From assembly GCA_964036665.1 (NCBI GenBank), contig OZ038527.1:186001-250000 (forward strand): a stretch of 64,000 bases of DNA, given 5' to 3'. Position 1 is the stretch's first letter; every line of letters begins with the position of its first letter. A model generated the notes under the pieces. It was given only the letters and a program-made list of their open reading frames with translations. It was not told where the DNA came from and searched no databases. A program made the translations under genes and the position numbers. Shown piece by piece: positions 31,692 through 42,809 of this stretch. Source of the stretch: Gordius sp. MW1. Lineage: Eukaryota > Nematomorpha > Gordioida > Gordea > Gordiidae.

Positions 31692-34000
31692 CTCGTATTT
31701 AAATGGTTTTTTAGTAAAAACATGCTTCAAATTATTAATTGCTATTACAAATAAAGTAATATATTGATGGATAATAATGTCAAACCAAATTTTGTTGCGA
31801 GTTTTTTGCCACCATTAAAATCATATAAAATGGGAATGAGAAAAAAGGATGGTCATTAGCCCTGACACGCGTCCCCTCATTTTTTTGTTGTATATTGGAG
31901 TGAGGAGTTCGGTGACATTTGATATAGAATAAGGTGGTGTTTGTTTAATATAATTTAATTACTTATTATTATTCCTACGTGGTGTCATACACAAGCGAGG
32001 CATTCCAGGGAAATTGTATATGTATATTATATGTCTCAAGCCCCCCCCTCCCCCCCCCTCCTCACTGTTTCGAGAGTTTTTAGAATTGAAACAAAGTCTT
32101 AAGTCATTAATCTCATAATATCTTTTATAGCCCCCATATACATCCCCTATAAAATTGTGTAGGATTGAACCAGCACCACCATACATGTTGTAATGCTTTA
32201 TCAAAGACACTTTAAACATTTCCAATAAAATATTAGATAATAAAAACAATTGTGATAACACTTATTTTATATTAATTACAAAAAATGTTCCTTAACTTTA
32301 AATAACACCATCTCGGAGCACAGGATATAATTTAATTAATACCGAGGCTAAGACTTCTTGGCTGCACCAAATTAACACTTATTATACATATTTTAATTGA
32401 TAGTAAATTTATATTGATTGTATAACCTTGAAAATTATCATCAATTATACCTTTTCAAATTTTTAGAGCTTTAATCTAATATCCAAGTATATAAAAGTAA
32501 AAAAATTGCTATTTTCTGAGAGTTTTTTGATCGATTATACCAGGTAATGATCTAGCTGAAAAACGTTTTAAGTTTTTCTCTCGTTAGCCTTAATACCACA
32601 AATAATAATATAATAAGTATAATAAATATCTAAAATATCATTATACCACATATCGACGTCTTCCATTGAGGGAATTACTGTTGTAGTAGAGGATAATATT
32701 GGGGGGATGAGTGCAAAGCTTTGTGGGTAATTGTGCAAGATTTTACACCCAATCACTTTTCGCGAATGTCGGCGCAGCAGGTAAAAGGGATTTAAAAGTC
32801 GGGACCATAATTTGCATATTGTCACCGCGCTCCTCCTCCTCCTGTCTCACTCCCTTCACACCGCTATGTTTGGAATTATATTGCGACAAAAAAGAATGAC
32901 AGGATTATTATGCCAGAATCAATCAATGTGTGATGATGATACAATTTGATCTTTTATGTCATCAATGTATGGTTAATATAAAAAGTAGAAGATATCTTAA
33001 GTAAGAAGAGTCAAAAGTTGAACGATTAAAATAGAGATGCCTTGAACATACGCTACATATCCACGACGCAAACAACTACATACAAACTTACATATATACA
33101 CCTAATACATTTCATTCAATAACCTGGGGGTGGGTAGAGTGGGAGGGAGGGAGGGAGGCAGCTCTTCTATATCACTTTCATCTGTTTCACCTGTACCAAC
33201 AAACTCTCATCCCTCACCTCACTCACTACACCACGTGACTAACAAGTTAGAGGGGGAGGTGTGTCAAACATATGTTTGGCACAATTTGAGGGGACTATCA
33301 TAAAGTCGGGGGGTGATGTGACCTAATTTTTTGCCAAGAAATCAATATCACCTTTATTTTAACTAACTTATTCATTCATTTTGATAAAGTCAAATTAACT
33401 CTTTTAGTTTTAAACAAACCTAAGGTATTATTGACAGCAAACATCAAGGGCTCAAATTAGGGCGGATACTTGGCATTTGAAATAGACAACAGTTAATGAA
33501 ATATGAGTCGAAAACATAATCGTTGACGGTTTAAACAGATGATAAAAAGTAATCCTATTCCTAAATGTCCTTTTATAAAATATGAAGCTAATATGCCCTA
33601 CAAAACAATTCATATGAATCAATAGACTTTGAACCAAAGTAATGGTGTATCCAGTCATTGGTCAAAATTAATTTCAATATGTTAATGCATGCATGGTCAA
33701 TAGAAAAAAATTTAATACGATCTTAACTTAGCAGGAAAAAGTTATGGCGCCTTGGAAAACTAAAACAAGTGATAAAAAAATATTACTGACTAAAACCTAG
33801 GTTGGGTTTAAATTTGAGGTTCAATCGCTATTGCTTTGACAGATTTGTTCGAGTTGTCCCATTCACATTTTAAAATAATTTATACATCGTCCTTCGGATT
33901 AATCGGTCAGGCTTTATTCTATTCGTTCATCGGGTGCGAAATTTAATTTCTACAATTTTTTATATATCTATGGCGAACACCTTAAGATTTTAAACATGTT
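31692..34000. other. Non-coding stretch including possible ESRP promoter region
   Basis: Apart from the candidate first exon at 32747-32817, no gene or element is recognised. There is a C-rich/G-rich tract near 32040-32065 and (GGGA)n near 33143-33160. If the candidate exon is real, the ESRP promoter lies just above 32820, where the DNA is unusually GC-rich for this window. Confidence 0.35.
32747..32817 (-). CDS. Candidate first coding exon of ESRP (speculative)
   Basis: ATG at 32817-32815 opens MQIMVPTFKSLLPAAPTFAK and continues to a possible GT donor at 32746-32745. The exon would end with two bases of a codon, exactly the phase needed by the 24137-24374 exon, which starts with one leftover base. 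The block is less AT-rich than its surroundings. There is no homology support for these residues, and an internal Met in the 24137-24374 exon (FVMGEQ) could be the start instead. The intron would be 8.4 kb and contain a hAT relic. Confidence 0.3.
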
Positions 34001-34002
34001 AA

Positions 34003-34114
34003 AATAGTTTTAAGAGATTTATTAGCAGGAGCATTAGCGGAAGGACATCATTTATAATTATTTTTTAACTCCCTCTAATGCTCCTGCCTGCTAATAAATC
34101 TCTTAAAACTATTC
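34003..34114. repeat. Hairpin-forming inverted repeat
   Basis: Two arms of about 35 bp, the left one at about 34003-34037 and the right one ending near 34114. They are perfect inverted complements apart from a 4-base cctg insertion in the right arm; the loop is about 38 bp and AT-rich. Possibly a small MITE or the stem of a larger unrecognised element; no flanking duplication was identified. Confidence 0.6.
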
Positions 34115-34374
34115 TTAACGAGGGACAAAATTTGGATTCAATACAATATGTTAAAATAGGTTATGTATGATGAGCATTTGCGTTAATGATTCATATTGAA
34201 TCCTTATGGATTTTTAATTTAATATTTTCCCTAAAATCTTTTCAAACTTTCAAATACAAGTGATTCATGTGGTAATTAAATAATATTAATTGCTATTCAA
34301 TTTATGGGCTCGTTTTTGGTTGTCCGTTGTCCGTTGTCCTCCCTATCTATTTGCATCGGGTATATTAGGTTATC

Positions 34375-34505
34375 GCTTTTTTAAATTAATGCATGAGAAA
34401 AAGGTGCCCCACCCCTCATCTCTATCTCCCTCGCTGTGTTATTTTTTAAATTAATGCATAAGAGGTGCCCCACCCCTCATCTCTATCTCCCTCGGTGTGT
34501 TATAT
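34375..34505. repeat. Tandem duplication of a ~60-bp unit
   Basis: A unit containing ttttttaaattaatgcat, gaggtgccccacccctcat and tctatctccctcg occurs twice in direct succession, with a small deletion in the second copy. Confidence 0.75.
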
Positions 34506-35050
34506 ATAAGATTTGTTAAATTATCTATTATATAATAAACATTACTTTTAATTGCTATGCAATTTAACTAGTTATATAATAAACATAAATAAAAGTTGTT
34601 TACTTTTAATTGCTATGCAATTTAACTAGTTTTTTTTATATAATAAACATAGATAAAAGTTGTTTACTTTTAATGCTATGCAATTTAACTAGTTATATAA
34701 TAAACATAAATAAAAGTTGTTTACTTTTTAATTGCTATGCAATTTAACTAGTTTTGGGGTTAGAATCCCGGAGTTTTTTTTGACTCTTATGATTGTTCTT
34801 GTTACTATCATTGATAATAAGAATTTTTGGCCGTCCGCTGGCTGCTGACCAATGAAAATAATGACCATTGGCCAAAATGTGAATCGAAATTATTTTTTTC
34901 GTTTTTTTTGATTATTATGATTGTTCCTGTTTCTACCATTGCTATTATGACTTTTTGGCCGTCCGCTGGCTGCTGACCAATGTTATATAATAAACATAAA
35001 TAAAAGCTGTTTACTTCTAATTGCTATGCAATTTAACTAGTTTTTGGGTT
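34505..35050. repeat. Tandem array with unit around tttaattgctatgcaattt
   Basis: Five copies of a roughly 60-bp unit: ttgctatgcaatttaactag, then tatataataaacataaataa, then aagttgtttactttt. Four are adjacent at about 34540-34755 and one is displaced to 34982-35045. The last copies run into ggttagaatcccggag, which resembles a decayed tRNA T-arm/B-box and suggests a SINE-derived origin. Confidence 0.7.
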
Positions 35051-35615
35051 AGAATCCCGGAGTTTTTTTGACTCTTCTGATTGTTCTTGTTACTATCATT
35101 GATAATAAGACTTTTTGGCCGTCCGTTGGCTGCTGACCAATGAAAAAAATGACCATTGGCCAAAATGTGAATCCGAGTTTATTTTTTCGTTTTTTTTTGA
35201 CTATTATGATTGTTCCTGTTACTACCATTGCTATTATGACTTTTTGGCCGTCCGCTGGCTCCTGACCGATGGAAAAAATGATCATTGGCCAAAATGTGAT
35301 TCGAAAACTTTTTTTTCGTTTTTTTTTGACTATTATGAATTTATATCCACTTTTACCGTGTCCTGGCTGCTGACCAATGGAAAAAAATGACCATTGGCCA
35401 AAATGTGATTCAAAATTTTTTTTCGTTTTTTTACTCTTATGAATTTATATCCACTTTTACCGTGTGCTGTCTGCTGACCAATGGAAAAAAATGACCATTG
35501 GCCAAAGTGAGCATCAAAATTTTTTTCCCGTTTTTTTTGGCTATCATTGACTTATAGAGTATCTGTTGGTACTGACCAATAGAGAAAAAGTGACCATTGG
35601 CCAAATTTTTGATTT
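34828..35615. repeat. Array of hairpin units (ccaatgg ... ccattgg)
   Basis: About seven copies of a 60-130 bp unit: tttttggccgtccgctggc, tgctgaccaatgg, a short A-rich loop, then accattggccaaaatgtga. The ccaatgg/ccattgg pair in most copies can form a 6-7 bp stem. Spacing varies from copy to copy. Two more copies lie near 44126 and 44226. The unit leaves frames open on both strands, so the ORFs here are repeat artefacts. Confidence 0.75.
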
Positions 35616-36059
35616 TTTTAATTAAAAATTGTTCAAATTCAACAAAAAATTTCTCCCAACAATTCTGCAAATTCTTAACATTGTGTTGTTTTATAATATA
35701 ATGTTTGTTAGACCCTAAATCACTAAAGGCCATAAAAACTAATGTAATACGCAACTAGATGCAAACACTAAATCTAACCCTAACCCTTGCCTATATTACA
35801 TTTTGCCTTTATTACATTTTGCCTATAATGGAAAATTTGTATAAATAATTAATTAATCATTAGGCATTTAATACCCCCCTATAAACATTCTCGCCCCTTC
35901 CCACCTTTCTCACATTTTTTTCGTTTTTTTTGTTAAAATAAATAATTAACCTATGTCCTCCCCTAGTACAGCCTATGCCTTTACTATAACATCGATAATT
36001 ACTGTATGCTCTCCCCTACAAAGGCCTATACCTCTACTTAAATGGTTCCTCGTGCCGCT

Positions 36060-36110
36060 ACAAAGGCTGACTCTACTAATGTGAGTTCGAATCCCGGAGA
36101 GGGCAATTTT
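36060..36110 (+). repeat. tRNA-like B-box remnant (SINE-type)
   Basis: The stretch gagttcgaatcccggagag matches the T-arm/B-box of tRNA genes, but no acceptor stem or complete cloverleaf is present. A related, more decayed copy is at about 44000-44036 (gagtttgaatattggtgagg). Best explained as a tRNA-derived SINE fragment rather than a tRNA gene. Confidence 0.5.
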
Positions 36111-36362
36111 TGTTAATTAAATCGAAAATTTGTATTAATAATTAACTAATTATTTTACATTTAATACCCCCCGCCTATAGGCATTCTCACCCCTTCCCAC
36201 CTTTCTCGCCCATAAATTGCATAGCAAATATGATACATTTATACGGAGTGTAGATGAATCCCCCTTCCCTTCCCCCCTCCGCTTCCCCCTTCCCACGAGG
36301 GCCGAAGGCCCAAGTTTTAATAAGTATAGGACGTTTATTGCCAATATTTATTTTTAATGACC

Positions 36363-36528
36363 CATGGTGTAGCAAGATTGGAACTAGAGGGGGGGGGCAG
36401 TAATGCTTTAAAGAGGGGCAAAATGATATTTTTTTGAAATTTGAGCCACAATTATAATATATTTTGATTCGTTTTTAGATTTAGAGGGGGCAGCCGCCTC
36501 TACCTGCCACCCCCTGGCTGCGCTCATA
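36363..36528. mobile_element. Decayed hAT-type MITE
   Basis: Left end catggtgtagcaagattgg, then a G run; right end cccctggctgcgctcat. The arrangement matches the catgggcgtagccagg family but the ends are degraded and no flanking duplication is clear. Confidence 0.5.
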
Positions 36529-36529
36529 T

Positions 36530-38970
36530 GATCGTTTTCTATCTGTACACATATTGCAGCCGAACTCGTAAACGAGACTTTATTATTTATCAGATATCAC
36601 ACTCTCAGAATTAATTACCTTTCTATTGTGTTTGAAGGGGAGAAAAATGATTGAAGGAGGAGCAAAAATTGATTTTTCGAAATCAAACGTAATTTTATTA
36701 AAAATTAAATCAAATAAAGATTAGGGGGGGGACAGAAACCCTGCCCGCCCTTTGCTACCCTCATTTACGCAGATAAATTTTATCCATTAATTGCTTGTTA
36801 ATGCGCTCTTTTTCAATTAAATTAGTCTCTAACATTTAAGTTTGATGTTATAGAGATAACCTGTATAAAAAAAACTTTGGGCAGTTTGAGTTGAACATAT
36901 TGACTTTGCAAAATCCTCTGTCATGCATATTTTCACATTTATGATAAGAGATCATTCAAAAAATAAGGTTAAAACTATATTTCATGCTGGTGCGTTAAAC
37001 ACATCTCTTGATCTAAAAATTAATGATTGTTTGTTTCAGGAATGGGGATTTTGCTTAATTTTATATTTGAGCAGGTTGGCATTGGGTTAAGATTTTACTT
37101 AATTAAATCCTATAAAGCTAAAGTTTATATGCTACATAATTTAGGAGTCGGGTTGTGTCGGACTTAAACTGTAAACATAATTTTGAAGTTGTATTGAAAT
37201 TTCAAAAGTTTTTAAGGTCGAGTTGAAAATAACGGCTTAGCAGGACACTAATTTATGGCAATGAATATTTTTGTTTGGAGTTAGATTTGTAATATTCTGG
37301 CTTTTCAAATATGAGAGACTTAATCTTTAATTTCGACGTTAGTAAATTTTGAATCTTTATTGAAATTAAAAATGCAAATTAAATTTGTAGTTATGCGGCA
37401 TAGTGTGTTTAGAATTCCTTAAAATTGGTTTTTTTCCTGATCCTTATCCCAGAAGCCTTGCCAATGTGGTGACCACTCTAAGTTTAAAATGAAACCGCTT
37501 AAGAATTTCATATTAATAAAATTTGTTTAATGGCTTAAATTTTAACCTTTCTAGGATGACGAGATGCACATAGTTAATATTACAATGTATTTCATCACCA
37601 GAGAAAGTGATATTATTATGACTTCAGTTATAGATATGGTAAGCTTAGAGAACTCATTTGTTCCTCTCTCCATGAGGGTTTCGGCCATGCCCGGACTTTA
37701 AAACCCTTTATTGAGGCGTCATAGCTTGAGTGTAGTTCGGCGCAACGCAAAATAAAGTGGATTTTTTAAATTTATTAATGAACTCTACACATGAGCTGTT
37801 ATCGGACCAATAAATTATGTTTGATAACAAAATTGCTGGAACAAAACAATCAGTCAATTTTATTGCAAACTACCAAAGATCAATATGAAATTTTTTTCAT
37901 GTTAAACTCTTCCTAATGAATTCTCTTTAACAGGGGTGTAGTTGACTTGATAATAGGGAAATGGTGGCCGAGTGAATGTTGCATGGGTTTAGAATATGCT
38001 TCTGGCCTGACACATCTGTACTGGAATCGTAAAAGGCCATTAGCTAAAGCGGTCATTGGTGGTGAGATTGTTGGTAGCAGTAAAGGTCATCTGCCTAGCA
38101 ATTGTCCTTTAAATATGACATTTTACGTCATAATCTGCATTGTCTTGCTGAACGCGCAGTCTTTGCTCATTACAAGTAATCATGTAGGTTGATGATGTTC
38201 TGTTCTCGAATTGTTGTTGTGATTCCGGCCATGCGAAGAAGTGTACAATATGAGTGTCGAAGCTACGAGTGTAGTAAGGGGTCGATACCAGTTAATTATG
38301 TAGCTTGCTCACAGCATTCTGACACTATTGCTCGAGGTTAGGTTTAAGAGGTTGATTATTGCACCTCGATCATGTCTTTTTTAGTGTCGTTTTGCATGTT
38401 GATTTGACAAGGTAGTGTTCAAAATCTGAGTTGCATTATTTTAACTAAGATAACCATGACGTCGATACTAAAAGGAGTGTTTTTGGAGAGAAATGAAAAA
38501 GGCAGGTCTCCGCATTTTGGGGAGGAATATTTTATTACATAGTAGAGAGGAGAGGGAGCAATGAAGGGTGTGGGAACATAGACTAAAAGCTTATTAATAT
38601 AAACGCGTCTGCATTTATAATCACGTAAGTAGTTATTGTAGTACAAAGAAATTAAAAAAAGCGACAAACCTCACATTACTGCCTCTTCGACTTAAATACC
38701 TGATTAACTTGTCTTAATTATTATATTTAATAATGGCTACCTATCTATTTTAAATATAACTTTTAGGCCAACTATTATAAAGAAAAGTGAATAAACATCT
38801 CAAATAATATCAATATGTCATCTATATAGTGTATACAATCGTTTCTAATACCTTCGATTAATCCCTATGACACACACGTGAAACAATTTATTCTATAACT
38901 TAAACTAAGGGTCTTTTCCATTTCTGACATTCAACATTACTCCATATCTAAATATTAATTATTGAAAGGT
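36530..38970. other. No recognisable feature
   Basis: AT-rich DNA with short frames only. The frame at 37947-38192 (plus) shows no known domain and no clear splice context. A poly-G patch lies near 36724. Confidence 0.35.
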
Positions 38971-38973
38971 AAT

Positions 38974-39149
38974 TATGTATGTATGTATGTATGTATGTAT
39001 GTATGTATGTATGTATGTATGTATGTATGTATGTATGTATGTATGTATGTATGTATGTATGTATGTATGTATGTATGTATGTATGTATGTATGTATGTAT
39101 GTATGTATGTATGTATGTATGTATGTATGTATGTATGTATGTATGTATG

Positions 39150-39179
<30 letters not shown>
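38974..39179. repeat. (ATGT)n microsatellite, about 51 units
   Basis: Uninterrupted tetranucleotide repeat of about 206 bp. It generates several overlapping artefactual frames on both strands (Met-Tyr-Val-Cys or His-Thr-Tyr-Ile repeats). The lack of interruptions suggests it is young or actively slipping. Confidence 0.97.
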
Positions 39180-39180
<1 letters not shown>

Positions 39181-39424
39181 GCCCCGAGCCCGATGACAAA
39201 CAAGAGCTTAGCTAAATCGGCAAGCTAAGATTGAGTCCCACCTGACACTACTGGTGCATCTCGGGCCACGCTAACCAAAGGTTAGGTGTTCAGTTGTTAG
39301 TAGGTTAGTGGTTAGTTTGTTAGTATGCTAAAGCGAAGATCAGTATTGTTAGTAGTAGGAAGCATTAAAGTAAAAGCAAAAAGCAGAGCATGCACGAGAC
39401 TAATATAAGCATATAAATATTAAG

Positions 39425-39788
39425 GATACGACACTTCCTTGAGATTGTGGTGAGAGGACTTGAAGGGTTTCCATTGTTTGCTAGATCATCGGACTCGGGC
39501 TCACGGATCGAAGGTGTGGAAAGAAAGTCTTTTTACGATGTGGTTGGTTTGAGGGGCTACCGATTCTCCATTCAGATTGTGGTACACGGGCTAAAAGGCT
39601 CTCCATGGTTAGTTAGTTTGGGCGTCGGACTGGGGCTTATTTACGATGCAGTTGGGTTGAGGGGCTACCGATTCTCCATTCAAATTGTGGTAAAAGGCCT
39701 AGAAGGCCTCCATAGTCAACTAGTTTGGGCGTCAAACTCGGGCTCACGGATAGACAAGATAATTCGTTTGATTGATATTCAATTTTAA
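39425..39788 (+). repeat. Three tandem ~110-bp units that keep one reading frame open
   Basis: The block gaggggctaccgattctcca occurs at about 39551 and 39660, and the following attgtggt block three times. The spacing is near a multiple of three, so a 113-codon frame (39447-39788) stays open with VGLRGYRFSIQIVV repeated. No protein family is recognised and there is no splice or promoter context. More likely a tandem repeat than a gene. Confidence 0.6.
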
Positions 39789-39827
39789 AGAGTTTGTAAC
39801 GAATATTTGTAAAAAGTGAAACAGATG

Positions 39828-41738
39828 ATCAATTTGAATCAGGCTAAACATTCTCCGCTTTTGGGTGACATTTTTCATATCGTAAATACGTGTTGCTTAA
39901 ACGTTCTCCTACCGAACGAAAATAAACAACGCATCCGCGTTCGTAAATTTTTGCTTGTCTGATTACAAATAAACAAACAACAATGCGCCATTTTTTTTAT
40001 TCACATTTTATTTTCACCCATATCATTTTTTTGCTCAATTTAGTTATTGAGCTGCGCAATCGTAAGAACAATTACACATATTTTTTAGATAGAATATAGA
40101 TATTATAAGCCTCAATGGAACTTTTGATGGTGGAAATAATATTATATTGCCTCTAAAATTTAAGAGAAGTTCAGGTTACAACAGAATAGATTTAAGAGAA
40201 GTTCAGGTTACAACAGAATAGAAAGTAATAATAATATTTTGTTAATTTATTTTGTACTTAGGGAATAATCACATATTGAACCTAAAAAGACAAGAGCCTC
40301 AAACAATATCTCTTGTGAACAAATCTCTACCACGTGTTTGAATTTCAACTTATTTAAAATGATGTATTTTTTATATAGAATAAACTATTTGTTATCATCA
40401 TTTGTTAGTTCAAACATGGAAATTATTAAAACTATAATTTATAAAGGTTCTATAAGCTCTGAATCTTATAAGCAAGCCCACTAAAAATAGGGTCAATAGA
40501 CATTAAAACACAGATATAAATTGATAACTACAAAAAAGGTTTTATAAATCATTAATATGCTACATTGTTATTAAGAAGTACAAATAACCTAAAATTGCAT
40601 AGCAATAAGTTGTTTAAATGAGTACAATTTTAAGTACTACTTTTTTATTAACAAGTATATATTTAGTTTAAAATTAATGTAACTGACAATTGACTTCTTT
40701 TAAACTCTTATCTGACCTTTCTATAGCTGATAAACATGGGCGTAGCCAGCATTTAAATTAGGGGGCAAAAGCTATTTAGAAACTTTTAACAATTTTAGCT
40801 GTATTTTTGTAAAATTCTTGCATTTTTTTAGATTTAGAGGGTGGCAGTCGTACTCCCCTGGCTTGCCCATGCTGATATATGTATAATCTTATATAAACAA
40901 AGATATTTAAATAGATATTAAAATGTGGACACAATTTAAAATTACTTTATTAATAATGAGTATAATTTTTATATTACTTTTAAATTAAGGTTTGTATGTA
41001 TTCTAAAATATAAAATTAATACAGCATTAAATGTAATTACCAACAATTTGTTTTTCCCATCTCAAATCTAGCTTTTTTTATTATGCCAGGATACTTAAAA
41101 TAGAATTTGAATAATATAAAAATGTAGACGTGAATCATGAAATACTTTATTAGTACAAAAAAGGTATATATAAATTTGCTATATTGCTGTTAAAAAATAC
41201 AATTAATTGGTAAATATATAATAATTTGAGTAAACACTATCTTCATGTTCTCTCTTTGCAAGGGGCAATTTATCAAAAAATTTCTTCTCTAAAATTTTAT
41301 GTAAAAATCTTGATTATACATATATTAGTTCTTACCAATGAGCAAATAGCACTTTCTATTCTGTTGTAACCTGACCTTCTCTTAAATTTTAGAGGCAAGA
41401 TAATATTTTTTACATTTCCACCATCAAAAGTTCCATTGAGGCTTATAATATCTATATTGTATCTATAAAATATTTAAAATATGTGTAATTGTTCTCTTAC
41501 CATTGCCCAGCTCAATAACTAAAATGAGCAAAAAAATGATATGGGTGAAACTAAAATGGGAATAAAATTAAAAAATGGCGCATTGTTGTTTGTTTATTTG
41601 TAATCAGACAAGCAAAAATTTACGAACGCGGATGCGATGTTTATTTTCGTTCGGCAGGAGAACGTTTAAGCAACGCGTTTTTACGATAGGAAAAATGTCA
41701 CCCAAAAGCGGAGAATGTTTAGCCTGATTCATCAATTT
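39828..41738. mobile_element. Foldback transposon with ~390-bp inverted arms and perfect 8-bp TSD
   Basis: The element at 39836-41730 (1895 bp) starts gaatcaggctaaacattctc; its right end is the exact inverse for the first 23 bp, and similarity continues for about 390 bp (39836-40225 versus 41346-41730). The flanks atcaattt at 39828-39835 and 41731-41738 are identical. The left arm contains a direct duplication of about 34 bp near 40160-40222. The interior is AT-rich and non-coding and hosts a nested MITE (40735-40871). Superfamily is uncertain; an 8-bp TSD fits hAT, P or Merlin. The right TSD abuts a splice acceptor of the TBC1D7-like gene. Confidence 0.88.
40735..40871. mobile_element. hAT MITE nested inside the foldback element
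   Basis: 137 bp, starting catgggcgtagccagc and ending ctggcttgcccatg. Flanks ctgataaa (40727-40734) and ctgatata (40872-40879) match at 7 of 8. Same family as 23427-23573. Confidence 0.75.
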
Positions 41739-41741
41739 CAG

Positions 41742-42809
41742 GGCCCACTATTTTAAAAAAGTGGGAATCCAAGATAAGAAAATATTAGAATTGCTGCTAG
41801 TCAAAAAATCGATATAAATGAGTTAATCAAAATACGTTTACGTTTTCAGATACCGGCAAGCCAAAGGAAGTTTATATGGGAGATTTTATTAGGCATGGAT
41901 AATTAAATGTAAATTAATAGATTTATAAAGGCGTGTTGCCACTAGAAAGTGAAGTTCGTGAATTTGATAAAACACATTTATTAGAGCAATATTATGAAAT
42001 AGAGCAATCATTAATATTTAGAGGGTTCAATATGGAAGACTATTCAATATTTCATCGCTTTTTACTAAGTTTTCGCATAGAAAATATTGTATTTCCATTT
42101 GATAATGAAGTAAATTATATAATGCAAACTTATTTAAATTGTAGAGAGCTACGAATATGGAATTTTTATTTTTGTCTCTTGCAAAACCTTTAATATATAT
42201 ATTCTAATCTAGATGCTTATTGGGTTACCAAAAAGTTCTATGCTTTAATAACAAATGAAAGATTTAGCAGTGCAGTGAAAATTTTTGTATTTTACAAAAA
42301 TTTATATGTATATAGTTTATTAGCCAAAAATGGTCAACTTTTTTTTTGCACAAAGAAGATTATCCTTGTTATAAATTATTGCAAAAAAATTATTCTTACG
42401 ATAAATTACCTTTACATTCACGGTTTTCAACAGCTTTTGCCAATGCCATACCAGTTTATCATTTAGTTAGGTACCTTTTAACTTCAAATATTGATTCAAC
42501 TATAAAAGAATATGGGATAAAATTGTAATTGGGTCAGTTTGTATTCTAGTCTTTTTAGCAATTCATGTGATAATTGCAATGAAATATAACTTTAAATGGA
42601 AATTAATGATATAAGTATGGTACAAGTAATTTTTAAAGATTTTAGTTTATAAATTAATAAATATTTTATAGATTGATCCAGATCAATGGGAATATATGAT
42701 TGAAAACTCATTAGATTCCTGGAAAAAGCATGGTTGCCTCATGTATCCTAACACTCAAATTGATTCCTACAAAATTAAGGAATTAAAAGAAATGTTTCCG
42801 GATACTTAG
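41742..42809 (+). pseudogene. TBC1D7: TBC1D7-like gene (TSC complex subunit), micro-introns and three apparent frameshifts
   Basis: Exons 41742-41892, 41931-42140, 42213-42470, 42509-about 42619 and about 42666-42809. Introns are 38 (GC-AG), 72, 38 and about 46 nt. Blocks match TBC1D7 in order: YFKKVGIQDKKILELLL, FQIPASQRKFIWEILLG, FPFDNEVNYIMQTYLN, YWVTKKF, KLPLHSRFSTAFANAIP, RIWDKIVIGSVCILVFLAI, then SLDSWKKHG and a stop (TAG, 42807-42809). TBC1D7 is the third subunit of the TSC1-TSC2 complex that restrains mTORC1. The frame breaks at an A run (about 41808), at a T run (about 42335) and near 42597. Either the gene is decaying or the assembly has indel errors. The 5' exon(s) were not found; a foldback element lies immediately upstream. 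Confidence 0.8.

Noticed and set aside
34828..35615. CRISPR-like array
   Set aside because: Units have variable length, spacers are not unique, the DNA is clearly eukaryotic, and no cas genes are present.
36060..36110. A functional tRNA gene
   Set aside because: Only the T-arm/B-box half is tRNA-like; no acceptor stem or plausible A box at the right spacing.
37947..38192. 81-codon plus-strand ORF
   Set aside because: No recognisable family, no splice or start context; left as unannotated DNA.
38948..39215. Five overlapping ORFs of Met-Tyr-Val-Cys or His-Thr-Tyr-Ile repeats
   Set aside because: They are translations of the (ATGT)n microsatellite on both strands.
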